Part shown: positions 12,301 to 23,432 of the stretch, one piece after another | How the letters are laid out: each line of letters starts with the position of its first letter | Numbering within the stretch: position 1 is the stretch's first letter | Origin: Nematostella vectensis | Taxonomy: Eukaryota; Cnidaria; Anthozoa; Actiniaria; Edwardsiidae | NCBI RefSeq assembly: GCF_932526225.1 | Contig: NC_064034.1 | Coordinates: 4,450,001-4,514,000 of the forward strand | DNA length: 64,000 bases | Reading direction: 5' to 3' | The notes under the pieces: model-generated | Database searches by the model: none | Seen by the model: the letters and a program-made list of their open reading frames with translations, nothing else | What the model was told of the DNA's origin: nothing | Program-made: the position numbers and the translations under genes

Positions 12301-12737
12301 ATTTTGATTATCACGAATAATAATAAATAAGGTCTGGCCAACAAAATCAGGCCAATACCATAGCCAGGATTTTAGATGGAGGTTTTTCCAACAACCCCCC
12401 CCCCCCCCCCTTATCTCTTGGCTAACTAATAATTTTAATATAAAGAACTTTTCTACTCCGATCACAAAAATTTAAACATGAATAACTTATCTTTGCTTTT
12501 TTTTAATTTTGCCAAATATTTTAAAACAAGTAATTAGAAGCAAGAGCAATAGACTACTAAGAAGCTCTGCCGCCACCGTCCTACCTGCCTTGCTGGGTTA
12601 GATCTATCTCTTGATCTTGGCAGTTTCATCACACAGAATTTCATTTTGTGTGTGTGATATAACGCCTGCGACTCAAACTTCATGTTACACGCTTCACACT
12701 TCCACTTATCCATGACTACCTCCTCGACTGCATACAC
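3363..12737 (-). CDS. CCDC17: Coiled-coil domain-containing protein 17 (CCDC17) homologue, about 19 exons
   Basis: Minus-strand exons, 5' to 3': 12737-12585, 12139-12038, 11851-11738, 11141-11012, 10481-10265, 10193-10095, 10020-9992, 9646-9514, 9171-9062, 8892-8807, 8101-7944, 7653-7580, 7249-7037, 6117-5998, 5792-5720, 5284-5174, 4911-4808, 4043-3932, 3467-3363. This gives roughly 750 residues; human CCDC17 has 622. The first exon carries a Cys-x2-Cys zinc-finger-like motif (CEACNMKFESQALYHTH, then KMKFC) matching the CCDC17 N-terminus. Middle exons are Gln/Glu/Lys-rich coiled coil with ALRASYLHAGGNDP. The C-terminal half has the family signatures LLPSPYDP, SGRW and ELFIRLVNARD, then a proline-rich linker and a C2-like stretch (GFQVDQLYDAIGG). 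Phases agree at all junctions except 8807/8101, where one base is unaccounted for, so a donor is misplaced or a small exon is missing. The last exon reads into TGA at 3365-3363, but its GTAAGA could also be a donor. The family role is poorly known; a ciliary role is inference. Confidence 0.85.
3445..3581. repeat. Partial tandem duplication of the last CCDC17 exon start
   Basis: About 45 bp containing GCGCATGCAAGACCTT followed by AAGAGACAAGTGTT occurs at about 3445-3489 and again at about 3537-3581. On the minus strand this is the polypyrimidine tract, AG acceptor and first codons (VLHALGDT) of the final CCDC17 exon, so a second acceptor-like site lies 92 bp upstream of the used one. Confidence 0.7.
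3732..3892. repeat. GC-rich foldback (inverted repeat) in a CCDC17 intron
   Basis: The left arm CATCCTCGACGACCCAGGGC pairs with the right arm ending CTGGGTCCCCGAGGATG, and an internal block (ACCGGAAGCGGGA / TCCCACTTCCGGT) is repeated, so the segment can fold into a long hairpin or two alternative ones. It is much more GC-rich than its surroundings and looks like a short foldback element. Confidence 0.7.
4211..4447. mobile_element. Short inverted-repeat transposon (MITE) in a CCDC17 intron
   Basis: The terminal inverted repeats are TAGTTCCAGAAAATATCC at 4211 and its near-perfect reverse complement GGATATTTTCTGGAACTA ending at 4447. The 237-bp interior is rich in C and G runs and has no coding capacity. 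I could not identify a clear target-site duplication, so the superfamily is left open. Confidence 0.75.
5437..5770. repeat. 53-bp minisatellite carrying a CCDC17 exon end and splice donor
   Basis: About six tandem copies of a 53-bp unit lie here. Read on the minus strand each contains the end of a CCDC17 exon (TACGAGTTGAACAGGATT, CCACAG) followed by GTAGAC or a variant. Only the copy next to 5720 has the exon body and acceptor upstream (exon 5792-5720); the others lie in the intron. Copies differ at a few positions, including the bases just after the donor. Confidence 0.85.
6260..7060. repeat. 106-bp minisatellite carrying a CCDC17 exon end and splice donor, 8 donors
   Basis: A 106-bp unit is repeated from about 6266 to 7060. 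On the minus strand each copy holds ACTTGGTGCAACCCACCC, CTTCCCCAA and then a strong donor GTAAGTATGG; these are the last bases of CCDC17 exon 7249-7037 and its donor. Donors recur near 6293, 6399, 6505, 6611, 6717, 6823, 6929 and 7036. Each intronic copy also carries a CTCTCAG or CCCTCAG acceptor-like site 61 bases before the donor. Confidence 0.9.
11596..11692. repeat. Short GTAGCAGG / CCTGCTAC bounded insert
   Basis: A G-run-rich segment is bounded by GTAGCAGG and CCTGCTAC in inverted orientation, inside a CCDC17 intron. Similar GTAGCAGG or CCTGCTAC segments with C or G runs occur near 13680 and 29030, so this is probably a small interspersed element. Its ends are too short for certainty. 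Confidence 0.35.
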
Positions 12738-14072
12738 TTGTACACACTTTTCTGATCTATTGCGGTGAAGAGACTTGAATGCTTACAATACTCCTTGTCA
12801 TGTAGAAAAGTTGGTCGATCATATTCAAAAGGTACCATGGCATTCATTATTGCAAGACGCTGCCAGAACTTATTCTATCCGTGGAAACCATGTTGTCTCA
12901 TCTGATTTGGTCGGTCAGCAACATAAGCCCGCGATCAAAGAAAGCGGTAATTCTACAACAGGTAGTGGTCTACAATGGGAAACAGAACAACGTAACTTTC
13001 GAAATGCCGGCCCAAATGGCTTAAAACTTCAGCCAGACAAGACAGAATATTCTTGAGAGTTTTACGATTTTATTTGGTAGTTAAGTAAACGGCTTATTTC
13101 AACGTAACGTGAACCACTATAATTTATTCACACACACAGTGAATTCTCCTTTACTCAGTCGCGCACATGCATATGACATCTTTTGTGTTGCTGCTTTTAG
13201 CCATTTTATTTTTTCCCCTGTATTCTTTTTCGCAGCCCCCAGTGGTTGGAGCCACACAACGTCCCCGCCGCGCAACGTCGCGCACGTGCATACATACCTT
13301 TTGAGCTCAGAAACAAAAAAAGTAAACTGATCTATGCTGCTGAAATGTGCGAGATCTTAAAAGATGGTTTATGTGATCATTTTTGGCAAAACGTTTTAGG
13401 CGTTTTTATTCATATTCTTACACTTGATCGCCATCGGGATGATATTTATTCTCCAAAATAATAACATAATATTTCAATTCTAATTGACAATTGACATATA
13501 TGCCCATATTAGGCAATACACAACAAAGGAGATATAAGAATAAAATGTTTTTCTTTATGAAAAATCTGCAAGTACCATCACTGAGTCAATTCTAAACAAA
13601 CCAATAACGTGCCTAGTATAGTGAACATTTCAGGATGTGCAGCGGGTATGCTTTAAGAAAGAAAGCTTTCTTAAGTGCCGTAGCAGGCCTTGAAAGGAAA
13701 TATTGGGAAGCACATCCACGCCCCTACTGGTTATGTATTCTTTTTTTTTTTTGTACTCAAGTATGTCTTGTATTTAACTATGGAGGCCAGCTCGAAAACT
13801 TCTACTCTTAACGTCGGAACTAACTTGATTTTTTAGATAACCTATAATCAAAATACGTAATATGTAATAACACAGAATTAATAAAAGTCTGTACATTTTT
13901 TAACCTGCTAGCCAGATCTCATTTGGGGTTATTCGGAAGGTTTTATTTTCGAATATTGGGAACCCTGTGCGCGCGCGAAGGCTCGGCAATACATTTCTTT
14001 GATTTTGTATTTACATGCCACGGGCAGCCCATGGCGGCGCATGTGAACAGAATAACATGCAAAGTCTATCGT
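12738..14072. other. Region between CCDC17 start and the fibrinogen-like gene's 3' end
   Basis: The right part is the 3' flank of the minus-strand gene ending at 14073; a minus-strand AATAAA (13942-13947) lies about 126 bases past its stop. The left part should hold the CCDC17 promoter. Open frames here (such as 12775-13056) show no family resemblance or coding character. Confidence 0.4.
13942..13947 (-). promoter_or_regulatory. Candidate polyadenylation signal of the PAN-Ig-fibrinogen gene
   Basis: TTTATT on the plus strand is AATAAA on the minus strand, about 126 bases downstream of the stop codon at 14073. It is the nearest canonical signal. Confidence 0.45.
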
Positions 14073-15482
14073 CTATCTGTAATATAATGCCCAGGAAGCA
14101 TTGTTGAAATTGTCAGGGATCTTGTCCGTGTCACAGTAAAAATTCCCTTTAATCATGCCAAGTTTGTGGTTAACCCCGCTATCGTCTTTCATGTGGATTA
14201 TATCCTTGACTAGTGCGTCATCGTTATTTCCTTTCCAGCGGTTATTATCAGAATCCCACTTCATGCAGTTAGTGCTGATAATTGACGTGTCGTCTGGGAG
14301 ACGGTAGAAGCTACCACAAGCTGACGGTCGTGAAGATGCCGTGTCTGTCATTTGCCTGTGTAGAAAAGACTCTTACCAGCTACTGATAATGCAAAGACCT
14401 TATGCTGTCAAGCATATTTCACCCGGGAGGAAGACACACACATGACCAGGCGCCCGTTTCTCGAAACACCCGAGAATTCTCGCGGGCCTGAAAACTTCAT
14501 TTTGCATTTTTCCTCAAAATTTTGCTGCATGTTTTCATTTTTGAGAACTGCTTTCATGTTAGAACAGTTTGAAATTCCTCTTGGTTCATATTCCAAAAGA
14601 TTACGCTCAATAGGGCCATTTTCGAAGTTTTGCTCAACTCAAAAAGTTACCCGAAAAGTCTCGGGTGTGACTCCGAGGTCCCGATAAATTTCTTAATATT
14701 TAAGCCATGTGACTTTTGAGCCCGAGAAGTCCGACAAAGATCAAAATCTATAAAGAGAATCATCCTTCACTTGAATCTTTGTGATAAAAAATACGATTGA
14801 CGATATTTCAACACATTCAGATACCATAAATTTTATAGGAATAAGTCAGCTTTTCAAATGAAAGGAATAAAACTTTTCCGAGAATTCTCGAGTGTTTTTA
14901 GAAACGAGCCTGGGGCTCGTTTCTAAAAAAATTAGAAAAAAATAAATTATCAATTTTTTTTGGGTGTTCAATCAGAATTTGCATTAATCTTTACGCGCTA
15001 GTATGCTTCTAATTGTTTTCTTAAGCTGTTATACAATATATTAAGGCGACGTATATAGGGTATTCCACACTATGCCAGTGTAAAAGATAATCTTGTTAGT
15101 ACGCAAGCTGTGTTATCACCTGACCACGTGATCCCCCGTCTCGTTAAGGGCGGTGGCGATATGCAGCACTCTCCCCACGCTTTCCATCTTGCAGTACCAG
15201 CGTAACTGTCGGAAGTAGTCCAGATCTCTAAGAACCTTCAAGCCTTTTATGGAGAGATGGACTGAGTTGTCATCGTAACGTGATATGACAGTCCAGTCTT
15301 TACTCTTACTTGAGCTAACGGACGGCTCTTTTCCGGAAAGGATGGCCCTGTCGATAAGCGTCCATCCACCTGGACATGGTTATCATAATCATCAAATAGT
15401 AGGGCATAGTCGGATTTGAAAAGAAACAAATACTCTACGGTAGTGATGATGCGGATAACGACTATATTGTTGTTGTTGTTGT

Positions 15483-15514
<32 letters not shown>

Positions 15515-15569
15515 GTGATGGTGATGGTGATGGTGATGGTGATGGTGATGGTGATGGTGATGGTGATGG

Positions 15570-15601
<32 letters not shown>

Positions 15602-18600
15602 GTGATGGTGATGGTGATGGTGATGGTGATGGTGATGGTGATGGTGATGGTGATGGTGATGGTGATGGTGATGGTGATGGTGATGGTGATGGTGATGGTG
15701 ATGGTGATGGTGATGGTGATGGTGATGGTGATGGTGATGGTGATGGTGATGGTGATGGTGATGGTGATGGTGATGGTGATGGTGATGGTGATGGTGATGG
15801 TGATGGTGATGGTGATGGTGATGGTGATGGTGATGGTGATGGTGATGGTGATGGTGATGGTGATGGTGATGGTGATGGTGATGGTGATGGTGATGGTGAT
15901 GGTGATGGTGATGGTGATGGTGATGGTGATGGTGATGGTGATGGTGATGGTGATGGTGATGGTGATGGTGATGGTGATGGTGATGGTGATGGTGATGGTG
16001 ATGGTGATGGTAGTGATGATGGTGGTGATGATGATGGTGGTGATGGTGGTGGTAGTAATGGTAGTGGTGGTGGTGATGATGGTGGTGATGGTGGTGATGA
16101 TGGTGGTGGTAGTGGTGGAGGTGGTGATGATGGTGGTAGTGATGGTGGAGTTGGTGGTAACGATGGTGGTCGTGATGATGGTGGTGATGATGATGATGAT
16201 AACTGTGATGAGAATAATGGTGTTAATGGTGAAAGCTGGTAGCAGTAGTTAATAGCTAGCTGTATTCTCTTACCTCCGTCAGTGGTCATGTCACAGTATA
16301 CATTGATCACCGTGCTGTTATCTGGTGAAATGATATACACTCTATTTCCTAAAGACAATCCCAAGTTTTTGTAAGCTTTGCACGATTGAGGATATTTACT
16401 ATCACATCCAGGGGCGCCAACTGAAAAAAAGAAAACACGTCTATATCATCCAAGCTGGTATATATCAACAAAGCTGGTAATAGAAATATGATCATATTAC
16501 AGGTTTGAATGCAACAAAAAACGTTGTCCATCTTTGGTATGGTGTAGAGGGCGGTATCGAAAGGCAGAAGTAAAGGCAGAAGTGTGTGAGGGGGTTAGCA
16601 TTGAAAGATTGGAGAGATTTCGCAGAATTCGTCTGCTACTCCACCTATGGTTTGCAACTTTTTTGAAGAATTAGCATTTTCTTGTGAATGATTCTTAACC
16701 CTATTCAGACCGGGGGGGGGGGGGGTTTGAGGCCCCTAGCACCTTTGATCTGTAATCATTTTTGAACTAGTAGGGCTAGAGCATTAAAATTTGATTACTT
16801 TTCCTAAAATTTATCTTGGATCAGTTTGGTGTTAACAAAATTTCGATGTGTACCATGGTAACCATAGTAACCAACATAGGTTTAATGAAAATTAGGCAAA
16901 ACGCTTTATGTCGTTAAGATCAACTATTAATACGACGTATTCAACGTAAATCCATTTCATATAAACGTTTTATACCAAGTTTTGAAAAAACACAATAAAA
17001 ATTTACAACTCTATTTTTTGTCAATTTTTGACCTTCTTGAAATAGTGCTTGTAGCGAAAAAACATTCATATCTACCTGAAATCATTAATACAACTTGAAA
17101 CGAAGATTAAATATTGTCAAAAAGCTTCAGATTTTGCCACCCAGTTTTTATTGATTAAAATAAATAACTTTCATTAAATCCAAGATGCCGGATCCAAGAT
17201 GGCGGTGCTGATGTTACATAATTAGCTAGAATTCGCTGGTTTTTTTTAAACTAACGTAAATTTGGCAAAATCCTTTTTATATTCCTCTATTTTAAATAAA
17301 AAGTAAAAAAAAAAACATTCTTTGGAAAGGTATTTAAATTATTACTTTAATTAAGAGTCCATTTGCAAACTTATGATATATTAAAGGTACCATGCCAATC
17401 AATGACGTTACAGGTGTCATATATTGTTGTCATAGAAACAGTGTCACTAATAATATATGTCTACTGCAAGATTATCGAAAAAATATACAGAAATACACAT
17501 CTAACAAAAACAGAAATATTGCTCGTTTCTGCTCACTTAAGTGACGTCATCGTGACGTCACAAAGACAATTTCTTTGAAGAATATCGGTCGCTTTTTGAA
17601 TACGAACTGATTATGATAACTTATTTGGATTTTGGATGTTCTATGCAAAGGTTTCGAAAGCTAGGCTATTTATAACCATATATTTAAATGTTTAAATGAC
17701 GTCATAATGACGTCATATTGCGTTGCTATGGCAACACAGAATATCATTTTGTTCCTCTTTGTCAGATAATAATTCTTTGAAAATTTGGTCATAATAGCTC
17801 CAATGGTTCAAAAGTTACGGATGGGGGGCCGAAAGAGCCCCCCCCCCCCCCCGGTCAGAGGAAGCCTCAAAAAGCCCGGTCTGAATAGGGTTAATAACTA
17901 TGAAAACCAAACTACCCCGGGGGGGACGTGTCTCCACTGCCTTTGCCATCCTTCCGACCTACAGACCTATCCCGCGTTCTACCAGGCAAAATGTTAAATG
18001 GACAATTTATCTATTTTGTTATAAATCTCATTCCCCTGGGGGGGCAGGCCCACTGAAACAAAGCTGCTTAATTCCTTTCCAGCATTTGGTTTATGTCAAG
18101 AAAGCCATAAGTTCCTTTAACCCGTGAATAGCACATACCCTGTAAGATGGTGACATTCGCATCGGCGGAGCCCTCGGTCATACCATCGCTCACTACACAG
18201 CGATATGTCCCCGCGTCCTCATACCCAGGGGAACGAATGATCAGTGAGGGGGTATTAGTTTTTTCAACAAGTGCTCTGTCGAACTTATGCCAGGTAAATC
18301 TGGCGACGTGGCTGGTATTCGTGCTGCATGTAATATTTATTATATCGGTCAGCGGACACACTATCTGCTGCAGAGGCGTGGCGGTCACGTGTGGCGCTGG
18401 ACCTGTGAATACCAAATAAGGAATTGGCAAACAACAAAGGAATTGTTACTGACTATAATCGTGATTGAGATTCTTAACTGGAGTATTGAATCAAGAGGAG
18501 GGGGCTTCCTTGAGCGTTAAGATGCCTACTAAGTCATCATATTGAAAGATTTAACTATTTCAATAAATGGAACATTGTTCAAATCTGGAGGAAATGTTTT

Positions 18601-20414
18601 AAAGGGGGCACCTTCCGAAAAAAAAAAATGTATGTTTTAAAGTAAAAAGAAAATGAATTCGTGAGGAAGCGTCTTTTATAAGATGAACAATACGAAAACG
18701 AGAGACTTTTGAGTGCAAAAGAAATACTTTAATATTTCATTCAAAAATTGAATATATAAATAACCATTAACTCGTGATTGAACAGGTTCGCTATGGCAAT
18801 AAACTACACATGACGTTAGTGTTTAAAGATCATAACTGACAATAAGTGAACTTACTTTGCGTAAGTAATGCTGACGATTGTAACGATGCTGTCGTAGGGC
18901 GTGTTGTTTCGAATTGTTCTGATGTTGATGGTGTTGAGGGCTCATACGTAGATGTGTGAGATGTGGCTAATGGCGAAGTTGAGAAGGAGGAGGATGTTGG
19001 TGTTTCAGCTTTAGCTTTTGTCGAGGTTTCTGGTGTTGGTGATAGTTCTGGAATAGTTGCTGACAGTGTCGTAGCTGTAATAGCTGTCGCTGTTATCGGT
19101 AAAGCAGTTTCCACAGTATTTATTACACCTGCAGTAAAACTTGTTTCTGTCGGTGACGTGAGTACTGACGATATTGGTGAGATGCTCGAGGCAATTTTCT
19201 TTGAGGATGTTGATGTTTCAGCTTTAGCTTTTGTCGAGGTTTCTGGTGTTGGTGATAGTTCTGGAATAGTTGCTGACAGTGTCGTAGCTGTAATAGCTGT
19301 CGCTGTTATCGGTACTGCAGTTTCCACAGTATTTATTACACCTGCAGTAAAACTTGTTTCTGTCGGTGACGTGAGTACTGACGATATTGGTGAGATGTTC
19401 GAGGCAATTTTCTTTAAATGAAAAAGAAAGACATGAGTTTTCTTTGATGAAATAATCAATCAAATAATTCAGCTCCCGATTTCTTGAAAATTCTGAGAAC
19501 TTCTCCATTATTTGGAAATAGTAATTTATATTTAGCAATAGTTTTTTAGTTTTTTTTTCTCAAGAATGAATTAAATTCACACTTGCGTGAAATAATATCA
19601 ACTACATTTACATGAAACCAACCTTTTCCGGCCTTAGTTGCTTTTATACAAATGAATGTGTTTTTGTCATCTTCGTAAGTTAACTGTATGGTACCATGAA
19701 AGAACATTGACTTTAATTAAGACAGATTCATTCTCGCCACAGGGTTTAGAGAGAAAATCATTCTAAATTCATTAGTTTGACAACAAGCAAAGCCTATATT
19801 AGCCCTTTACTCCGGCAATGTTTATGGTGGTATTAGTTGCTTGACGCTTGACAAAAATATATATTTAAGAACTGATAACAAATCTTTTAGGTTTAACTTT
19901 AAACGTTCTTCTTAATTAAACGTTGTCTTCCAGCTTTACAAAAATTTGCGCATTATTTTCGACAATAAAATAGAATTCAGTTTACGATCTTTTCCTTTGC
20001 TCCTAATTTCCGATGTCGTTTTAATGGTTAGAGATTTTAAAAAGTGCTTATTAACTTTCTTAAAAAGAAAAACTGCATTCATATAGTCAGCTATGCTCTT
20101 TTAGATCTTACCATTTCCCTCGGCGCCGCGCGCAGTTTTTGAGAGACAGCTTGCGCTTGAAATCTCATCCCACCTCTGCCACCATCACACTCCGTCTGAG
20201 CAACCAGCAGTTCACAAACTCCTTCCTTCAGGTAGAAATTATAAGAAGTGCAATCTCCGTGACAAGCCTGTATACATCCTAGCCAGTCTACACCAGTTAA
20301 TACCTGGTAGGGTTTGCCTGCAAATACTCTTTCGCGATAAGTAAAAGTGTGGAAAGAGCCGAGACCGCTACAAGAGGAGATAAACATTACGAGAAATTCT
20401 ATCGTGTTAGCCAT
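14073..20414 (-). CDS. Secreted PAN/apple - mucin-like - Ig - fibrinogen-like protein, six exons
   Basis: Minus-strand exons 20414-20112, 19411-18856, 18402-18139, 16420-16274, 15369-15120 and 14355-14073 join in phase to 600 residues with consensus GT-AG sites. Residues 1 to about 20 ([19 protein letters not shown]) form a signal peptide. Residues 30-95 hold a PAN/apple-like module with [18 protein letters not shown] and [10 protein letters not shown]. Residues 102-286 are Thr/Ser/Pro-rich with two 71-residue repeats. Residues 287-374 are an Ig domain ([27 protein letters not shown]). The rest begins like a fibrinogen-related domain ([25 protein letters not shown]) and ends in a Cys-containing segment with [19 protein letters not shown]. 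No transmembrane segment is seen, so it is probably secreted. Function is not known; glycan or cell-surface recognition is an inference from the modules. Upstream lies a partial paralogue with a near-identical PAN exon. Confidence 0.85.
14447..14912. mobile_element. 466-bp terminal-inverted-repeat element (MITE) in an intron
   Basis: The left end CAGGCGCCCGTTTCTCGAAA continues into a block with CGAGAATTCTCG. The right end, reversed, reads CAGGCTCGTTTCTAAAAACA and has the same GAGAATTCTCG block. The arms are about 35 bp. No coding sequence is present. It lies in the intron before the last exon of the PAN-Ig-fibrinogen gene. An extra small palindrome follows directly (CGAGCCTGGGGCTCG). Confidence 0.7.
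15464..16235. repeat. Long GGTGAT / GATGAT microsatellite
   Basis: Almost 800 bases are built from GGTGAT and GATGAT hexamers/trimers, near perfect from about 15510 to 16010 and decaying into GGTGGTGAT variants to about 16200. The array lies in the intron that separates codons DGG and GWT of the fibrinogen-like domain. It creates long artefactual open frames (Met-Val or Ser-Pro repeats) on both strands. Confidence 0.95.
16699..17890. mobile_element. Non-autonomous piggyBac-type element with TTAA target duplication
   Basis: The segment is flanked by TTAA at 16695-16698 and at 17891-17894. It starts CCCTATTCAGACCGGG and ends with the reverse complement, CCCGGTCTGAATAGGG. TTAA duplications with CCC-type ends are the known hallmark of piggyBac transposons. 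The roughly 1.2-kb interior has no transposase-like frame, so it must be moved in trans. It sits in the intron between the Ig and fibrinogen-like exons. G and C runs adjoin both termini. Confidence 0.85.
17542..17715. promoter_or_regulatory. Two pairs of CRE-type TGACGTCA palindromes
   Basis: Perfect TGACGTCA octamers lie at 17542-17549, 17553-17560, 17697-17704 and 17708-17715, inside the piggyBac-type element. TGACGTCA is the known binding site of CREB/ATF proteins. The two pairs have the same 11-base spacing. Whether they are used is unknown. Confidence 0.5.
18990..19411 (-). repeat. Two-copy 213-bp coding repeat (Thr/Ser-rich)
   Basis: Two nearly identical 213-bp copies in the mucin-like exon each encode 71 residues (starting KIAS, containing [15 protein letters not shown]). 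The offset is visible from the shared string GCTTTAGCTTTTGTCGAGG near 19010 and 19223. Near identity implies a recent in-frame duplication. Confidence 0.9.
20008..20345 (-). repeat. Segment duplicated at 25937-26280 (PAN exon plus downstream intron)
   Basis: About 340 bases covering the 3' part of the PAN exon, its donor (ATG|GTAAGA) and about 100 bases of following intron recur at 25937-26280 with only scattered differences. A third, truncated copy of the exon tail lies at 25877-25936 (same CGGCGCCGCG and TTTTTGAGACAGCTTGCGC strings). The duplication includes non-coding sequence, so the similarity is recent rather than selected. Confidence 0.9.
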
Positions 20415-23400
20415 CGAGTTCACTTGATCCCTGAAGCTTTTTGCAGGTGGAATGGACTTTGAATGCCTATTATACCACAACGGGAAGTAGTGGATAGCCT
20501 AGTTACCTATTTACATCCAGAATGTAACTTAGTTACCATGCTAATGAGTGTTCTTTAATGAGGTGCTGATAACGAAGCACCTTGTTGATAACATGTGTGA
20601 GGTAAATAGTATGTAATAACCATTTTTGAGTGATCTTAAGCGCTCTCGGTCCACATAATAAAACCTCAAAGATAAATGAAGTATAATAACTTCTCCGGGT
20701 AATATAGCATTTAAGATAATTCTGTTTCTTATCTATGATTAAGTGGATAGCTTGAGCTAAATTTAAAGTAAGTAGCACAAAATTAACCAGGTTTGAAGTT
20801 GGAAAGGTAATCTTATTCAGGGTATGGAAATATCGCTCACCTGGTAAAATAGAGTAAATACGTCGGCGGTCTCAGCAACCTGCTCCGGACTTGTTAATTT
20901 TTAGTAGACTAGTATTATAAATAATATAAAGCTCAATATCGAACGGTGTTGATTTTACTGAACTTTAATTAAAATTGTGACCTTACTTGAGATTCACACC
21001 TGCTTTTTGTGTTTAAGTCTTGTCTAAAGTATGCCAAGAGTAAAGTGTGAAATTTCTCGTAAATATTAGATTATTTACTTGAAAAACTGATATTATATTA
21101 TCGACAGCTTTGTAGGCCACCTAGACGTCGGATACCTGAGGTCCTACTATAAGCATCGGACATTGTTTTCGTCAAAACATGGTCATCAGTAAAAGCACAG
21201 CTTTTTCTGGTTCTCCCATTCAAATTATTTAGATAACCCAAGTTTAATACAATGAAGTTAGCAGACCTTCACTGTGTGTGCAATCAAGAAAAACTACATC
21301 GGAAACGGACGTGGACTGCTAGACTATACAGTTTGTCGCACCAGCCCTTCTATTGGATGGTCAGAAACTACACAGCCTCCATTATCCGTGTTCCGATAGG
21401 GAATAGATATCGTCTCTCTTTTAAAAACATGGGAACATGAATCTGCTTTTTATTACTCCGTACAGTAGGTGTCTAAAATATGTAGAATTGCAACGGAAGT
21501 GAATCACTCAAACGGTCATGGAACTTGACCATTTTGTAAAGTAATGACTGAGCTGTAATGACTGAGCTGTAATGACTGTAGCTTTTACATGATAAAGTGT
21601 TAATTTTTCATCTCGACTGTGGTACACGGCGAAATTGGAAAGAAATTTGATTTTGTCAAATGATAATTACATTTCCTTCTTGCTGAAGGAAAGTCTTAAC
21701 AATAGTTGTCCTTCCTCCCTCCTCCCATCCAAAAAAATACGTTATAACTACCCCAGCCCTTTTAATCTTGAAGGATAATTTTACATATTGTTTTGGCAAT
21801 GTGAAATGGGAGTGGTGAAACACAAACCGGTTGCCGTCATAAATGAAAAAAGAAAATAAAAACTTTGTTTGGTTTGTTTTTACGATGTAGCTCTTAAAAA
21901 ACATGTATTTTCGTGACATGATCGAGCCCACACGAAAGAAGGAAGCTTTCATTAAAAAAGACGAAGGGGTTATTAATCAAGCCCTCAGGCGTTATGCTGT
22001 TCAATAGAAGGTCGCTATTTTATCTATTACAATACCTTTTCGAGGACTTTCCGATTGACGCCACAACTTGAGCTACGGGGCGCCTTTTGTTTATTCATGA
22101 CAGCATCAATCCTAATATTTAGTAAATAAACCCCTTCTGGCGGCTGGATAAAAATAAAGGATAGACAACATGTCAAGGGGAATAGGTAAATAGGTAAATA
22201 ACAAGGGGCATCTAGTTTTCATAAACTCCTATATTTTCAAAAAGCAAAGAAGGCAAGTTTTAGTGAGGTAACAATACAATAAGTAATCACTTCTTTTAAT
22301 GTAGTTGGCAAGCGAAAACGCTAAAATAACTTAATTAACAAAATGACTTTCTAAACTAAAGCCTTTTCCTCTAATGGGTAACTTTTTACCTGCCCGTGTA
22401 GTAAATCAGGCGCGTACACAGAGGGCGTGCGTAAGTTGCGCGCGCACCCCCCTTGGCTGCCAAAAAATGGATCATTACTTATCAAGGAATCTACAAATAC
22501 TATGCTTTCTCCATATGATACCTATGACTGCGCACCCCCTTCCCTAAGTCAATCCTGGGTACGAGAGCCTGTAAATCTAAAGACTTGACAATGTCATCTA
22601 GAAATTACACGGACACACAATCCGTGACCAGTTTGGGCAATTCTCCTTTCACTTTTCTGAAGAACACTTAGAACACTAGACAATAGACACTCCAGGTACA
22701 CAAGAATATGCATCAATTTTCCTAGTCATCCCGCCATACTATTATCATGAGGTCTTAGAAACACACTGACATAATCATAAGTCTCTTTGCCCCAAAGCCA
22801 AACAAAACATTTCCAGGTCCAAGGAACCCAGAATAAGCCTGAAAACAATTTTTGAATAAGGTTGGGTAGCAAAGATGTTCGACATTGGAGAGTATGTGAG
22901 ACCATTCACTAGAAAATTCCTTTCTCACTTGGTGAAACCCAAACAAGGAATTATCCCTTTAAACTTTAACTTGAATAACTTAAAATTGCCACTAGCGAGC
23001 TAATCCGGCCATTAAATCAACCTGTGCAAACATTCATAAGCACAGCATTAATTATGCCCAAATAGACTAAATGATGTTCTAGGGCACTCTCCTTATATGA
23101 AAAAGCTGTAAATTTTTACAAACAAAACAGTCGTCAGCAAAAGGCTGTAACAGCGCCATCGCTAGACTCAAAACACGCGGCAGTGCATTGTTGGAAACTT
23201 CAGTGCATACCGATTTGGGTCAGCGGTAGCTTAATTTGAGAGGTAGTGTGGGACTTGAAATAGGGTGAGGCTTTTTTACGCGGGCTACCCGTGGTAGCAC
23301 GAGTCTAGGTTTACCTTTCCTATAAGTCTATCTATCCATGTCGAAAACGTGTAAGCCTGCGATGCTCAGAGGTCTGCGGTATATACTCTGCCTGAAAGCG

Positions 23401-23432
23401 AAGCGGCTTTTGTGGAAGACTTCTCTCGTTCG

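Noticed and set aside
15416-16364. Long open frames of Met-Val repeats (plus) and Ser-Pro repeats (minus)
   Set aside because: They are translations of the GGTGAT microsatellite; only the exon at 16420-16274 on the minus strand is credible.
18963-19421. Plus-strand 152-codon frame (Val/Ala-rich)
   Set aside because: Antisense shadow of the Thr/Ser-rich exon of the PAN-Ig-fibrinogen gene.
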